A stretch of DNA of 64,000 bases from Roridomyces roridus (Eukaryota > Basidiomycota > Agaricomycetes > Agaricales > Mycenaceae). Within the stretch, counting starts at the first letter, position 1; each line of letters begins with the position of its first letter. Positions 34,728 to 46,984 of this stretch are shown here, one piece after another. The stretch covers positions 1,426,001 to 1,490,000 of the forward strand of contig JARKIF010000003.1 in the NCBI GenBank assembly GCA_029378245.1. The letters are read 5' to 3'. The notes below the pieces were generated by a model. That model saw nothing but the letters and a program-made list of their open reading frames with translations. It searched no databases and was not told the DNA's origin. The translations under genes and the position numbers were made by a program.

Positions 34728-36071
34728 ATGTCGGGATCGGGAATACCAGGATTGCCCCCTAGCCTGGACTTGTCGCCGCACCTGTCGGCTCACAAATATT
34801 TCCTCGTCTGCACATTGACTGTCGCGGCCTGGGACACGCTTGTTCTCTCCCCTCGCACATGGAGGCTCTGGCGGAATGGCGGGTGGCCCGTTCTTAAGAT
34901 TATTTTCCACTTTATGCGCGTCTTCATGCCTATCGAGTTTGCTATCGTGGGTGAGTACATCCCCCAAACCACCACCAATGGCACCTCAATTTCGTCTAGC
35001 TGTTGGTTTCTTCGACACCAAATGGTCTATCAGCGTGCGTCAACTTGGACTCGTACTACCGCTGCGTACTCATATTCTTCTTGCAGACCTGCGAGAAGTT
35101 CTATCTCTTCGAGCCCATTTGCACTGCGATCCTGCTCGCCGCGGCCTCTGGTACGGACCAGGGCGCATCTTTACTTGCAAACATGAAACTGACTGCCTCC
35201 AGCTGTGCATGTTGTCCGCATTCACGCCATCTACGACCGCAATCGCACCGTCCTCATGGGCATGGGCTCTCTTTTCGCCATCCAGGTCGTCGTTACCGCC
35301 GTCTGCTGTGGCTTTTACCGATGTAGGCGGACGGACTTGTAATTTGATTGCCAGCCTTTCTCACGTCCAAATAGCCGTCCCCCTGCTCCAGGGTCAGGGA
35401 TGCATCGCTGGACCCAGGCACAACTGGGTCGGCATCTACTGGGTGGCGCCGACGTTGCTCTACACCGCCTCGGCGGTGCTTGCGCTCATGCGGTCCATTA
35501 ACTCGCTTCAGGCCAAGCCGCTCAGCGCGTGGAAACTCATGCTCCGTGATGGCCTTAACCTCTATGGGGTCCGTATATATGACTGAGCAAGGGACAAGAC
35601 CAACTAACGTCCGAATACCAGGCTATCTGGATCGTCAACATGGTCAACATGCTATTCTGGTTCATCATGAAGGCCGACGACATCTCGGACCCCATCAAGA
35701 CCGTCGTGACCAGCATGGCTGCTGTTCTCACCACTTCCATGACGCTCCGCATCATCCTCGGCATCCGGGGCACCCTCGTTCACGGAGGGTCCTTTGCCCT
35801 CACTGGTTCGTCCGCGCCCACCGGTTCCAGCCGCGGAACGCACGTCATCTCTACCTCTCGCTCTGCTGCGGCTCCCACCCACTCGACGCCGCACACGTAC
35901 ACCCTCGATGACATGCGCTCCAAGCCCGAGGCGGTGTGGGAGGACAACAAGGGTATGGCCCCGGGTGACGACAAGGCGCTCGGCATTGACGAGCGGGCTG
36001 TCACTCCGCCGAACATTGGTGTCAAGGTGACTATTGACCGCGAGGTGGGCTACGATTCGTACGCCAAGTAG
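34728..36071 (+). CDS. DUF6533-type seven-helix membrane protein
   Basis: The start ATG 34728 gives MSGSGIPGLPPSLDLSPHLS. The first helices read HKYFLVCTLTVAAWDTLVLS, PRTWRLWRNGGWPVLKIIFH and FMRVFMPIEFAIV. This is the layout of the basidiomycete DUF6533 N-terminal domain. Further helices follow across introns: LFEPICTAILLAAASG, MGSLFAIQVVVTAVCCGF, WVGIYWVAPTLLYTASAVLA, IWIVNMVNMLFWFIM and a final one near VTSMAAVLTTSMTLRIILG. The C-terminal tail of about 110 residues is Ser/Thr-rich and cytoplasmic. The family is expanded in agaricomycetes, is receptor-like in topology and has no proven ligand or function. Confidence 0.75.
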
Positions 36072-36763
36072 ACGTGTGCAGCCCAAAATTTCACCACACT
36101 ACGACTATCTTTCTGCGATGGGATCTGACGGCGGAGGATTTTACTTACTATATTGACTTGCTTTCTGTTATCCTACATATGTGTGTTTTCGATGTGTATG
36201 ATATAAATTATTCTGTTCAAAAAAACATCAGTGTTCCTGGAAAATGGATGAACAGCTGAGGTAGCGTCTTGATTGAGATGATTGCGGGGTAGTGAGGATT
36301 GAAATAGAGCGAGCGAGGCACCAGCGATCCAACAGAGCAGCTTGGAGGGCCTTGAACCTTCTGCATCTGTCACTCGAGACCAGACAGTAATCTCGCAAGT
36401 AAGTATAATTGGTGAATGGAAACGACAACCGGGTCGACCGCATGCACTGCTAGAAATATCATGACTTCTTCTTCTTCGGGAGTATAACTGTGAAAAAAAA
36501 AGCCTCAGTTGCCGAAAGAAAACTCGCAATCTGTTCCTGTACAAAGCTGCATCCGACCAAGTGGAGATTGGGTCGGGGGTTCTATATGCATTCTCGATGC
36601 TTCTCCCAGAGTATTTCTGTTGCATCCAGGTTCATAAACGTCGTATCAATTACAGGGTATATCCAAAAGTCCTTCCGAGATATCAGAACTTTGACCTTCT
36701 GAACTTGGTGCTTCTAGAGGTATATCTCAGTTTTCAACACCACCTCGAATCAATGGAATACAC
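36072..36763. other. intergenic, no gene recognised
   Basis: About 690 AT-richer bases between convergent genes. Several frames of 60-150 codons are open, but none shows a conserved motif or sensible splice pattern. Probably 3' UTRs plus spacer; no repeat or RNA gene was recognised. Confidence 0.5.
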
Positions 36764-37667
36764 TCACGGCCGAACACCCATGCAATAACAGGCCCTTGCA
36801 GACAAGGCGATTACAGCCATCCATGTCAATACCGCCGCAGCCTGGCGGGATTCAATGATAAGTAAGTAGAATAAAGAGTAAAGGAGAAAACTGCTTACAA
36901 GACCCATCCAAGGCGCGTTCCCCCATTGAACTCCGAGCTGTAGCTCCCCCTCGAGGCTGGGTAATTGACTCTTGGCTACAAGCACAAGCGCAAGGTCGAT
37001 ACCAAACACAGCGGTGGTAACCATGGCCGTGATGATAGCCAGCACGAGCGATAGGATGGTGAGTCCATGGGACGCGAGGAACAGCGAGGAGAAGAGCGTG
37101 ATGAAGGAGAGGCCTGCGGCGATGGGATGCAGGACGAGCACGAACAACAAGACTTGCGAAACGGCGTTGATCACACCCTGCGATATGTCGGTCAACGCGA
37201 CGATGTCTGCTGGGATCGTGTATCCAAGCATGGGCCCGAAGCATTCTCCGTTATTCGCGAAAAACGTTGGCTGCGCGGACACAAGGTCATGATATAATCC
37301 CAACTCGCACGGTAAAAGGAACGCACTGCGTTTAGGACACTAAACACGCAGATTAGACACATCTTGAGGCGTCAACAAAGGGCTCACCTCGTAGCACATA
37401 CACCCCACACCCCAAACCTCAGCTCAGTAGCGGCAGAAGTCGCCGGTTGACTGTGATGCTCATTGAGAATTGGATCCGACGCGCAAAATAGGGTGACATG
37501 TCTGACCCAGTCCGCGTCGAAAAGACGCTAAGCAAGTAAATTGTCTTGATGATAGTGAGAGACAACGACACGAGCAACGAGAGCAGAAACGCGGAAAAGA
37601 GCAGAGCGACGCAGACGAAGCTCAGTGTGCCATGGGCTACGAGAGGGCGGTGGTGGGGTTTGAGCAT
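36764..37667 (-). CDS. SUR7/PalI-like four-helix membrane protein
   Basis: The first exon (start 37667) encodes MLKPHHRPLVAHGTLSFVCV and a helix LLFSAFLLSLLVSLSLTIIK. After one or two introns comes ECFGPMLGYTIPADIVALTD, then helices VLLFVLVLHPIAAGLSFITL, LTILSLVLAIITAMVTTAVF and FLLYSLFYLLIIES. The LHPIAAGLSF block after the extracellular GY-IP segment is characteristic of the SUR7/Rim9 (PalI) family, which acts in eisosomes or ambient-pH sensing. A short exon between (VWGV region, about 37390-37430) is needed but its frame could not be fixed. The last residues before the stop may also be intronic. Confidence 0.6.
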
Positions 37668-38040
37668 GGCGGAGTTGCGTAGTCTACCGCGCCAAGCAAC
37701 TTAAGCTGCAGCTTGAGGGGCGAAGCAGAGACCAGGTCACCAGGAGCATGACATACGGCTAAAGTGGAGAAGCCGCTTCCATTTTAAGGTCACCCACGTT
37801 GTCGACTTTCTTCTTCCAGAGGCTGCCAGCATGCAGCGAGTGCGCTAGCTCATTGCCCTTGAAGCATCCATTTATTCACAGAGGCTTCCAAGTCATTAGG
37901 AGCCATCAGGAGCGAACTGAGAATTGAGACCATGAGCGTTGACGCGTCGAAGCGAGTACGGTCCTAAGCGGACTTTGGACCGAAGCAAATTCAGTTTGCA
38001 AACCTCTTGCCGTCTACTCTAATAACGTATAGTAACTGAA
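37668..38040. other. intergenic, no gene recognised
   Basis: About 370 bases: the promoter of the SUR7-like gene and the 3' flank of the Grc3 gene, both on the minus strand. Nothing else was supported. Confidence 0.5.
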
Positions 38041-40420
38041 TTACATCTGACCCTTCCGCATCAGGTTTCTTCTCACCCGCCGCCTCTCCCCTCCAAGTCC
38101 TTCTCCCTTTCCCCACTGCAAGTACGGCACACTACTCCGCTCCACCCCAGCGACCTCGTTGTCGTTTTCAGCCCGGAAGTCCAGCATTCCCCATACAGGA
38201 AGCTCCAACTCGCCCTTGACGAGAACTCGACAATCTGCGAGTAAATGCGGTGGGAGAGGCGTGAGGACATGTATATGCGGCGAAGAAGGGGACACGGCGC
38301 GTATCAGCGCCAGCCCACGACAGACGGAATTGGATGGCGAAGGCGGCATGAAGCCCTGAGTGTATGGCATCCCGTGACCAGATCCATTCATGTCGCTTTC
38401 GAGCGATCCAGCCTCACACGAGACGAGACCCACCAGGGCACCATTGAGCACACGATTCACTTCAGAGGGCACCACGTCCTCCGACCCAGCCCCGCACAAC
38501 ACGACTTTGTCCAACGCCGAGCTCCAATCCACCTCATAAGGCGGATGAGCGCACAAGGGGAGGGCTGTATTCCACCCCACAGCCGTAACTTGTTCGATTC
38601 CCTTGGTCTGTGGCGGGAAGATCGCATGGAAATAAGATAATATGGCGATAGATCGATGGTCCGAGGGGGAAAAGTTGGTAGTCGAAATGATAGGTCGCAG
38701 GAGGTGCACCTTTGTGTTTGGATTTTCTAAAGGGTGCTCGTCGGAAAATGGCGCCTCGACTTGGAATATCTCGCTCGGCTGTGTAATCTCCTCGATTCTG
38801 CGAGCCAAATCGGCACCAAGGCCTTTGGTCCAGCCCATGGTGTTCACAATCAGAGGAACGGTGTCCGAAATCCGTGGATCCTCGTCCATGCTAGTATCAG
38901 CAGGTGACTGTACGTCCATTTGATACGTTTCTACGATCGCTTGTATCGCGGCCAGATATTGCGAAGGCGACGACTTTGGGGTCGTCATGCCTGTGTAATG
39001 CGCGAAATTCGGCAGGGTCGGATGAGAGAAGGGGGGACCTAAACGACATGAATACAAGGCAAAATTGTCTGAACAAGACAAAGTACCAAAGACTGGGGTG
39101 TCAATAATATTGAGCGCCACCATGCCCGCAGGAGTGAATTCAGATTGTCCCAGATCACATTCAAGAAATGCGACTCTGCGATATCTGAGCAAATCATTAG
39201 TCACAAGGAAGGAGAGAGAAGACATCGAGGTACCGTAAAAGTAGGCGATTCAGCAGGGTGCGAGCAAAAGTGCTCTTGCCCGATTTCTTGTGGCCCTTGA
39301 TGAGATACACGCCGGTCGAAGACTCGGATACCGACCCCAGGGCGGCCTCCCAAGTCGGTGGCAGAGTAAAGGGTTGTATATCTCTGTTCGGTTGAGTGAG
39401 CATATAAACACCCGGTATCCGAAGTTCATCGTCGGCAGCGTTGATTTGCTGCCACCGCGAAGGCTTGAACACGCCTTCAAACGTCCTGCATATTTTACCC
39501 AGTTCCTCCACACCGGTGTTGAGTGGTTGGATCACCACGAGAGTGCCGTAGTTTTCGTATAACGGACGTAGGCAGGCGGGGGCATCGTTGAAAGACGACG
39601 GTTCATCGTTCAAGGCCTCCAAAATCGGTATTGGCGACGACCGCGGCGCAAAAACATTATGCGCCCTGGCCTCGGCGGGCATACACACACCGAAGATAGA
39701 AACGGCACCTCGTAAAACCGTGAATGTGTATGTCCCCAAAAGGCCAACAGTCTCCCCTGCAGACAATCCCAGCACCGTTGCCGTATCCGAGGAAAGCCCC
39801 AGTGCAGCAATCTCTGCAGGTTGCAGCCAGACCGTGTTTTTATTGGGAACGACTCGGAAGGTCGTCAACGGCTGCGTTTCTGGCGGTGAGGCAGGATAAG
39901 CGCCGTCTTGCTCTTCCTCGTCGGAGGAATCATTTAGGGGCGGAGCACTAGGCGACCATGCCCTCTGCTTTGACCGAGGAGGTGGGGGTGCTGGAGGAAG
40001 TTGCACCTCGTCCAACTCCGACTCTAGCTCCTCGTCCTCGTCCTCGTCCGAATCGATAACAACAATGCCATCCCCGTTCTTGAACGGATCGACCTGTTCA
40101 AAGTACCGGGCCTTCTTCTGCTCAACCTCCCGCTTTTTCTTGCGCTTCCTAGAGGCATCCGGACCTTGGGAACTCGGTTTTCGTTTCGAATTTGGACGCG
40201 AGTTGTTCGGAGTAGCTGGCGCAGGGGAAGCGGGGAGGGGCACTTCAGGTGGCCTTGATACAGGCTTTGGAGGTGGAGCAGAGACAGCAGGAGCGCCGCT
40301 GGCCGCCTGTGCAGCCTTTCGGGCAGCGATGGCACTGAGCATCAAAGTTTTTTGACTTGACACGACCTCGTGATCAAGACGCGTCCTCTCATCGGCGTGG
40401 TAAGACAATGCATATTTCAT
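38041..40420 (-). CDS. GRC3: Grc3/NOL9 polynucleotide 5'-hydroxyl kinase
   Basis: The P-loop is clear, LIKGHKKSGKSTFARTLLNR, followed by the Clp1-family signature RRVAFLECDLGQSEFTPAGM. Then come SPSQYLAAIQAIVETY, TVPLIVNTMGWTKGLGADL (the lid/Clasp region) and a C-terminal beta domain ending VPYLQWGKGEG-LMRKGQM. Grc3 phosphorylates the 5'-OH made by Las1 during ITS2 removal from pre-rRNA in the nucleolus. The N-terminal 170 residues are disordered, basic and then acidic (VIDSDEDEDEELESELDE). The longest frame starts at ATG 40420; the second in-frame ATG at 40342 (MLSAIAARKAAQAASG) looks the more natural start. Two short introns lie near 39040-39230. Confidence 0.9.
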
Positions 40421-40650
40421 GTTTTAATCTGCGTACGATACCATACTCGCGGAGATTAAATAAGAACACAGAAGAAAAGTCGTACAATAGGATAGTACAA
40501 ATTTGCTCTGGGCAGATTTTGGAAAACTGAATGCGGTGGAGGGTGGGGGGATGAGGGGTCGTGTGCAAAGTCCGTGAACGGAATCGGTGGTGGTACAACG
40601 AGAGAGATGAAATGCGTCTACAGAGCAAAGCAATAGAATAAAAGAGAGGA

Positions 40651-43600
40651 TTATTGGTTCTGGATAGATTTCAGCTCAGCGACGAGATGCTGTGTCAACC
40701 GTCAGTAGAGACACATTTTATTGCGTTCAAGCACTCACCTCGGCCTGCTTCTGGACCATTTCCTCGCTCATGTTTGCCGAACTCGGGTCCAGACCAAGTT
40801 TGATACCGTATTTCAATAGCTGCACCATATAATACGGGTTGATGATAGTCTCCTTCTCCCCAAGAAGATTCTTGGCACTGGGAGCTTCCGCTGGAATCGA
40901 ACTGATCAGCACAAAAGATATCAGCAGCAATCCCGGAAGACTCACGTTCTTGCGTCGCTAGCCAGCTCTGCTGCAACAACTCGGGAATCAGTGCCCTCTC
41001 CTTGGCGTTCCTCCTCAGACAACTCTGAATGCTCGTAATCACATCCCCCCTCACCCTGCTCTTCAAATGATCCAGCTTCTTGGGTGGCGTCGTCGGCCCA
41101 TGGCCAGAAGACCCCTGCCTTGGCGGCGCAGGAACAGTCGGCGTCGCATACTCGGGGAAGGAAATTTCATAATCTGAATCCGGGATGGCCTTCATCTTCT
41201 GATACACTGAGAGGTGCTGGAACGGAGGGTGCCCGTAGACCATTTGATAAAGGATGCATCCCAACGACCAGACGTCGCTCGCACGCCCGACTTTGAGGCG
41301 ACGCATCCCATCAGGGAGTTCGATGGCCTCGGGGCTCATGTAGTTGACGGTACCGACCTAAAAGCACGTTAGATTGCGGACAGTTGTTTTGGAATCTATC
41401 CAACCTGGTGATCACGCTGGATATTGGTAGTATCATTCGCAATCGCATTCGCAATCCCGAAATCTATCAGCTTGAGTTGTCCTCGTACAAGCACGAAATT
41501 GGCCGGCTTCAAGTCGGAATGCACAATCTTCTCCTCGTGTATCACGTGCACGGCTTGCAGCATCTGCGAAAAAAAAAACCGTCAGCTCGCAAGAAACCAA
41601 GTCAAAGCTCTAACTCACCTGTTGCCAATAATAAGCAACCCAAACCATATTCAATGGCTCCTTCATCTGCTCACTAATCAACCTCGCAAGGTCAATCTCC
41701 CCACATTCCATCACCAGAAAGAGATGCCCCTTGCTGCCCCCAGACCCAGGTTTGACCTCGGAATCAATAAGCCGTATAATGCGACTATTCCCATCCAGAC
41801 GTTTGAGCAACGCAATCTCATTCATATACCCGTTCATCGTCTCCGCGTCAGTCTTGTCGAGCGACACGCGCTTGATGGCAAACAGCTCATTCGTTTGACT
41901 CAGCACACGGAAGACGCGAGAAGAGCCTCCTTTGCCAATCATGTCGAGGCGCGCGTAGCCCTTCCGGTTGACCTGGATGGATGTTGGTTAACAGAAACCA
42001 GCGATGTCGGGGAAATACTTACGATAAAACTTCGCGAACCCGGCACGAGCGGCGGAGCCATCTGCATTTGTTGTTGCTGCTGTTGGACTTGCTGCTGCGG
42101 CTGCTGCACAATCTGCGGTTTTGCCCGCTCCCGTACAGGTTCACGTTCCTTTGGTTGACCATCCCACTCAACGCCCTCCCGATCACCACTCCATGTACGA
42201 ACCAACGACGCCGCGGGGGCAGACGCAGGGGTGAGCATTCCACTTGTCGTCTGCTGCTCGGGCGCAGTGCCACTCCGTCTATGTTTCGCCGGCACCAAAG
42301 GAGCAATGGACCCGGACGCCGTCGACGGCACAGCCTGCATGCTGCGTGCCGATGGTGAAAGCCGCGCCACGGGTGGGTTAGGCGCTGACGGCGATCCACT
42401 GAGTCCATTCAGTGGGGGATGAGGCACGGAGCGCAAAGTATCGGAGTCTCTCCGTCTGTGGGCGGGGAACTGCGAACGTTGCGAGTAGGGTTGACTGGTT
42501 GGGGATGGAGACTGTCGTGGGTGTTGGTACTGGGCATGGCGCTGCTCCCGTTGAATCTCGTCGGCATGTGCTTGGGCCTGGAGTTGCGCACGTCGTTCAG
42601 CATCGTCAGCTTCGCGGCGGTAATCTAGATAAAGCGTGAGTGGTTTGGGTAAAACTGGGATTCAAACACATACTTTGCTTGTCCCGTTCATCCATCATCA
42701 CTCTCCGGGGTCCGTCGTTCGGCGTCGAGAAACCCAGGCTGGTGGTGGGTCGCGAAGAGGGTTGGGAGGGATTGCTTTGGTAGTACATGTGTCCATCGTC
42801 CTCGTTTGCTGTATGAATGTAAATGACCTGCCACAGTCGAAGGGAAAAAAACTCACCTGGTGCATGGGTAAGACTCGCGGAACGCCTCGGCCGTGTACTC
42901 CCAGACTGACTCAGGGAACCGTCACCGCGCGGCCGACCAGCAATGTCCTCATAATTTGGTGGTCGATCGTCCTCTGTGGAAAGTTGAACAGGAAATCGCG
43001 GTGAAAGAGTGTTTGTCGTACCCAAATCAGTGTCAATCTCGAGTGGCTCAGCAGGCTTTAGGGATTCGACCTTGGCAAAAGACGAGGAATTTGAACGCGT
43101 CGCGGCGGAGCGCTGGACGGGCCTTTGAGTCTGGCTTTGAGAACGCTGCAATCCAGCTGACTGGGAGCGCGCAGAGGCTGCATTCGCGTCGAGACGCGTG
43201 CGAACGAGCACACGTGACGGTCCCTGTGGCTTCGCGCTCGGCGGTCCCGGAGTGGATGCCGAGACCACATAGGAGAACTCGTCTTGGAGGTCGGCTGCAA
43301 GTGGGAATGACGCGGGGCGTGCGACGCTCGCGAGGTTTTCCTTCTCCTCTTGCTGGTGTTCGTCGATGGCAGGGATACGACTAGCGGCAGATGGCCGTGA
43401 GTCGTGATTTATATCCCTGTCCTCGGCCGTGACACGTCGGGCCAAAGGCCTCACAGCGCGAAGGCCAGGGGTAAGTGACGCGGGCACGGAGGCAACGCGA
43501 ACAAAAGGACGCGTCTGAGGATTTGGTTGAGGTGCATTTTGGGGGTTGAAGCTCTCGCTGCGTGAGAGACTGGAGCGTCTGGGGGGGATGGGTAGCGGGG

Positions 43601-43814
43601 ACGGCAGCCGGAGGCCCTCGGAGGACTTGTCGTCTGGAGTGGTAGGCGTAGAGGATGACCGTCCACCCTTCGATAGTCGTACAATGTTTCCGTCTGAATC
43701 TTCGACATAGTCGAAAGACAGATCGCACAATTCGGAGTCGTCTGAATTGGCAGGGGACGCGGCCGGTGGTGGCGGCGATGGGCCACTCGGAGGCGGTGAG
43801 GGTGGTGAGGCCAT
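40651..43814 (-). CDS. MPS1: Mps1/TTK dual-specificity spindle checkpoint kinase
   Basis: The long N-terminus (start ATG 43814) is disordered and Ser/Pro-rich. It includes a region with [20 protein letters not shown] and a Gln run of about 20 ([11 protein letters not shown]). The kinase domain is C-terminal: [27 protein letters not shown], and the Mps1-specific catalytic loop [14 protein letters not shown] (HSD in place of HRD). Then [12 protein letters not shown] and [12 protein letters not shown] with [17 protein letters not shown]. The end is [12 protein letters not shown] with the stop at 40651. Mps1 starts the spindle assembly checkpoint at unattached kinetochores and takes part in spindle pole duplication in yeasts. 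Ten or so short introns. Confidence 0.93.
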
Positions 43815-44432
43815 GAAGGGAGATGAGGAAGTGAAAGCAAGAGGCGATAGCAAGGGCAAAGCAAAGAGCGAAAGCGAGAAACACGAGGCGTTGACTGGCG
43901 TTGAAAGTCAACCAACTTGGTCACCCGCTGATGTGTGATGTGACTTCTCGCGTTTTGATGGCTTGGTCCTGATCTCACAACTGCCGTCATGTCCCAATCG
44001 AAGCTCCAATTCTTTACCCTCCAAGGAATCCAAAACTCATGTATCACTGTCAACGCAAGGAATCGCATACTATCCCACCGAGAAAGAGATGCGACCGGCA
44101 GAATTGAAACGAAACCCGGTAATTGATAAGGGCACGAAAAGAAGGAAAGGATTGCCAAGATTCACTGGCCCAAGCAGACACGCCTAGCGTCGATTTGAAA
44201 ATATCGACACAGAATGTTCACAATGTACTAGCTACTCGTCGTAGACGTGCGTGAAATCGTACACCTAGCCTTGAAGCAATGTCTTGGATACTCTCGTCGT
44301 AAAATTGCACGCGACGCTCACCAATTTTGCTTCCCCAAGCGATCATACCCTCAACATCATCCGGTTCGCAACATGTCGCCGCCCGCCTAGGCCATCTTAG
44401 TCGTCGTCGCCTGGTTATTCACCGTCCCCTCC
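43815..44432. other. intergenic, no gene recognised
   Basis: About 620 bases: the Mps1 promoter and the 3' flank of the small upstream gene (both minus strand). Short open frames exist on both strands but none carries a motif. Confidence 0.5.
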
Positions 44433-45016
44433 TTATGCGTCGCCAACGATCGCGGCTGCGCCCCAAGTCTGTGGCCAGTCAGAGAGCCCACGCAGCATGT
44501 ATGAGCACTCACACTCCGCTCTTCTGCTCCGAGCCCGTCCCAGAACACTTCAAAATCATCTTCCCGGGGATCTCTGCCGTTCGCTATCGCTTCGTCGTAG
44601 AATCGTCTCTTGCCCGCGTTTCTGCACCATATCAAGTTAGATCTGGGTGCAGAATGAACAGAATGGTTTACTTTCGACCAGTTTTAGAGTTGTCCGGGCG
44701 TCTCAGTGGCCCGTCAGGCACCCGGTCTCCCTGAGGCACAGGTATGAACCCTGTGGTGTTTTCAGGCGCGGTCACCCACATCTCCCGCACCTGTATACAA
44801 GGGTGAGCTGTGAGCACGTGGATAGGGCGAGGTGAAGGCACTCACCGCCGCAAACGCAGCATTCCTGCCTACTCCAGGATTGGCTTCCATGAATGGTCCC
44901 AGGTTCTTGGCGAAGTACCGGTTATAACTACGCGCCAGAGCGTCCTGCGGGGACAGATTTTCCTGGAGAAGAATCGCAATTGAAACAAAAACAGATTCAG
45001 AGTCGCTGCTCACCAT
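44433..45016 (-). CDS. small uncharacterised protein
   Basis: Four exons join cleanly with consensus sites. The start at 45016 is MVSSDSESVFVSIAI, with LLQENLSPQDALARSYNRYF and AKNLGPFMEANPGVGRNAAF. An intron (GTGAGT donor) leads to AVREMWVTAPENTTGFIPVP. The next exons read DNSKTGRKNAGKRRFYDEAI, DPREDDFEVFWDGLGAEERS and TWGAAAIVGDA. The protein is about 130-140 residues. The spacing of NPG...AAF..V..MW..APEN is reminiscent of an HMG-box helix 1-2 region, but this is only a resemblance. It is divergently transcribed from the nitronate monooxygenase gene, 173 bases between start codons. Function unknown. Confidence 0.5.
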
Positions 45017-45154
45017 TGCAGTCGGGACCAGTGGGGAACAAGATTACAGGGAATGTTGGAGAACGTGACTACGCGTTTGATGTGGCTGTACGTGCCTCGG
45101 ATCAAAATCGACAATCACATTCTTGTCTCCTACCCCACTGGCAGCTTTTACCGG

Positions 45155-45161
45155 TATATAA
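45155..45161 (+). promoter_or_regulatory. TATA box of the nitronate monooxygenase gene
   Basis: TATATAA lies 29-35 bases before ATG 45190, inside the same 13-base GTATATAACGCGG found upstream of PDC. Confidence 0.5.
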
Positions 45162-45189
45162 CGCGGACACGAGCAGGACCCTCCCAGCA

Positions 45190-46472
45190 ATGCCTATTGT
45201 CACTCCCCTCACTAAACTGCTCAACATCCGTGTGTAAGACCCCGCCGGCCCTCGAATTCCAATGCTCACTCTGCCCAGTCCCGTCATCCAGGGCGGCATG
45301 CAATGGGTGGGAGTGCCGCAACTCGTCGCTGCGGTGTCCAACGCCGGTGGTCTAGGTCTCATCACCGCGCTTACCCAGCCGTCTCCGGACGCCCTGCGTC
45401 AAGCTATCAGGGATACGCGTTCGAAAACTTCCAAACCATTTGGTGCGGAAACCGGAGATTTATCCAACCTCTATATTTATAAGCCTACAGGCGTGAACAT
45501 CACTTTGCTGCCCTCGATTAATCCACCAGATTATGCCGGCTATGCTCGCGCGGCCGTGGAAGAGGGCGTCAGGATATTTGAAACCGCTGGCCACAGCCGT
45601 ATGTTGCATATATATCCACCCTCGAGTCCGACTAACCACATCCTGCTAGCGGGCAAACTGATCCAGTATTTCAAGTCAAATGACTGCATCGTCATTCACA
45701 AGTGCACAACTATCCGGCATGCAAAGAGCGCCGCTAAACTCGGTGTGGATGTGTTGAGTATCGACGGTTTCGAATGTAAGAGTTTCGACCACTTTCTGCC
45801 TCCATCTCATGCCTTTCTAGGTGCCGGTCACCCAGGAGAGGAAGACATTGGCGGGCTCGTGCTGGTATGTTGATAATTTTTCAACCCCGCACAATACCTA
45901 CAACTCCGTTCCAGCTCGCACGCGCCGCAAAGGAGCTCAATATTCCCTACGTCTCTTCCGGCGGGATCGCTGATGCACGTGGTATTGCTGCATCCCTCGC
46001 TCTTGGCGCAGCGGGCGTCAACATGGGCACTCGTTTCATGTGCACCGTCGAATCGCCCATTCACCAAAACATCAAAGAACTCATCGTCAAATCCAGCGAA
46101 CAAGATACCACCCACATCTTCCGCACAATGCACAACACGGCCCGTGTCTACAAGAACAAGGTTGCCAAAGAAGTCGTTGCCATCGAGCGCAGGCCAGGCG
46201 GTGCCAAGTTTGAGGACGTCCAAAAGCTTGTTAGCGGGCAACGCGGGCGTCTCGTGTACGAGAACGGTGACCCCGACCACGGGATCTTCACTGCCGGTGT
46301 AAGTGGGACCTCTTGAATATTTTGTTCCGCGATCCTGAGCTGTTCGTAGCTTTCCATGGGCCTCATTGACGATATTCCAACCTGCGAGGAACTACTGAGA
46401 AATCTCGAGACGGGCGTCGAGGAAATCATCGGCCAGATGAGCGCCATAGTCGTTCCTAAAGCCAAATTGTAG
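45190..46472 (+). CDS. nitronate monooxygenase (2-nitropropane dioxygenase family)
   Basis: An FMN-dependent TIM-barrel enzyme that oxidises alkyl nitronates, including the natural toxin propionate 3-nitronate, to carbonyls and nitrite. The start ATG 45190 gives MPIVTPLTKLLNIR. A GTAAGA donor joins it to VPVIQGGMQWVGVPQLVAAV and SNAGGLGLITAL. Other blocks are GVNITLLPSINPPDYAG, VIHKCTTIRHAKSAAKLGVD (probable catalytic His), IPYVSSGGIADARGIAASLA and LGAAGVNMGTRFMCTVESP, the FMN-phosphate site. It ends IIGQMSAIVVPKAKL-TAG at 46472. Five short introns. Confidence 0.92.
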
Positions 46473-46489
46473 AATACCCATATCCGTAA

Positions 46490-46984
46490 GAGTCAGTTCG
46501 GCTGCCACCTTCTGGGATTTGGGACATCCCAATTTCTATATGCGGTAAATACGCGAAGGCTCTTGGAAACGGCAACGATCGTGATTGAGTGACTCTGTGT
46601 GACCTGTCAGCTATGCCATTCCATGCCGCTGTGATATCATTCGGATCTGATGGCCGGTTGCGATCCGATACACCCGAGTGTAAGAATATGAGGTGCAATT
46701 ACTTACAGCAGAGGTATTAGTGACTTGGACGGTGCCGGGTAGAAAAGGGGGGAAAATGCGGCTAAATTCATCTTGTCAATAACAGTGGGTAAGTATATGC
46801 CGGGAGGCCGAGCGGACGGCATCACCGGTTGTTTGGCATGTGGTGATAGAGCAAATTTGGATGTCACGCCGGAAAGCCATCAGAATCGCATGGGAAAGTT
46901 GAGATTCTGCATTTCATTTGCACCTGCCATATAAGTAAATTTGCATGTCCCAAATCCTCCTGCAGGTGGCAGCCGAACTGACTC
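46490..46984. mobile_element. PIF/Harbinger-like MITE (Tourist type)
   Basis: A 495-bp non-coding element with terminal inverted repeats of about 53 bp. The first 21 bases (GAGTCAGTTCGGCTGCCACCT) match perfectly between the ends, and the inner part is roughly 80% identical (46490-46542 against 46932-46984 reversed). It is flanked on both sides by TAA (46487-46489 and 46985-46987), the 3-bp TWA-type target duplication of PIF/Harbinger elements. No transposase is encoded. It inserted 17 bases after the stop codon of the nitronate monooxygenase gene. Confidence 0.85.

Noticed and set aside
36173..36625. A 150-codon open stretch on the minus strand
   Set aside because: No recognisable motif, Arg/Ser-rich composition typical of a chance frame, and no matching splice pattern; treated as intergenic.
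46456..46698. An 80-codon minus-strand frame over the end of the nitronate monooxygenase gene
   Set aside because: It lies mostly within the MITE terminal repeat and interior and shows no protein motif.
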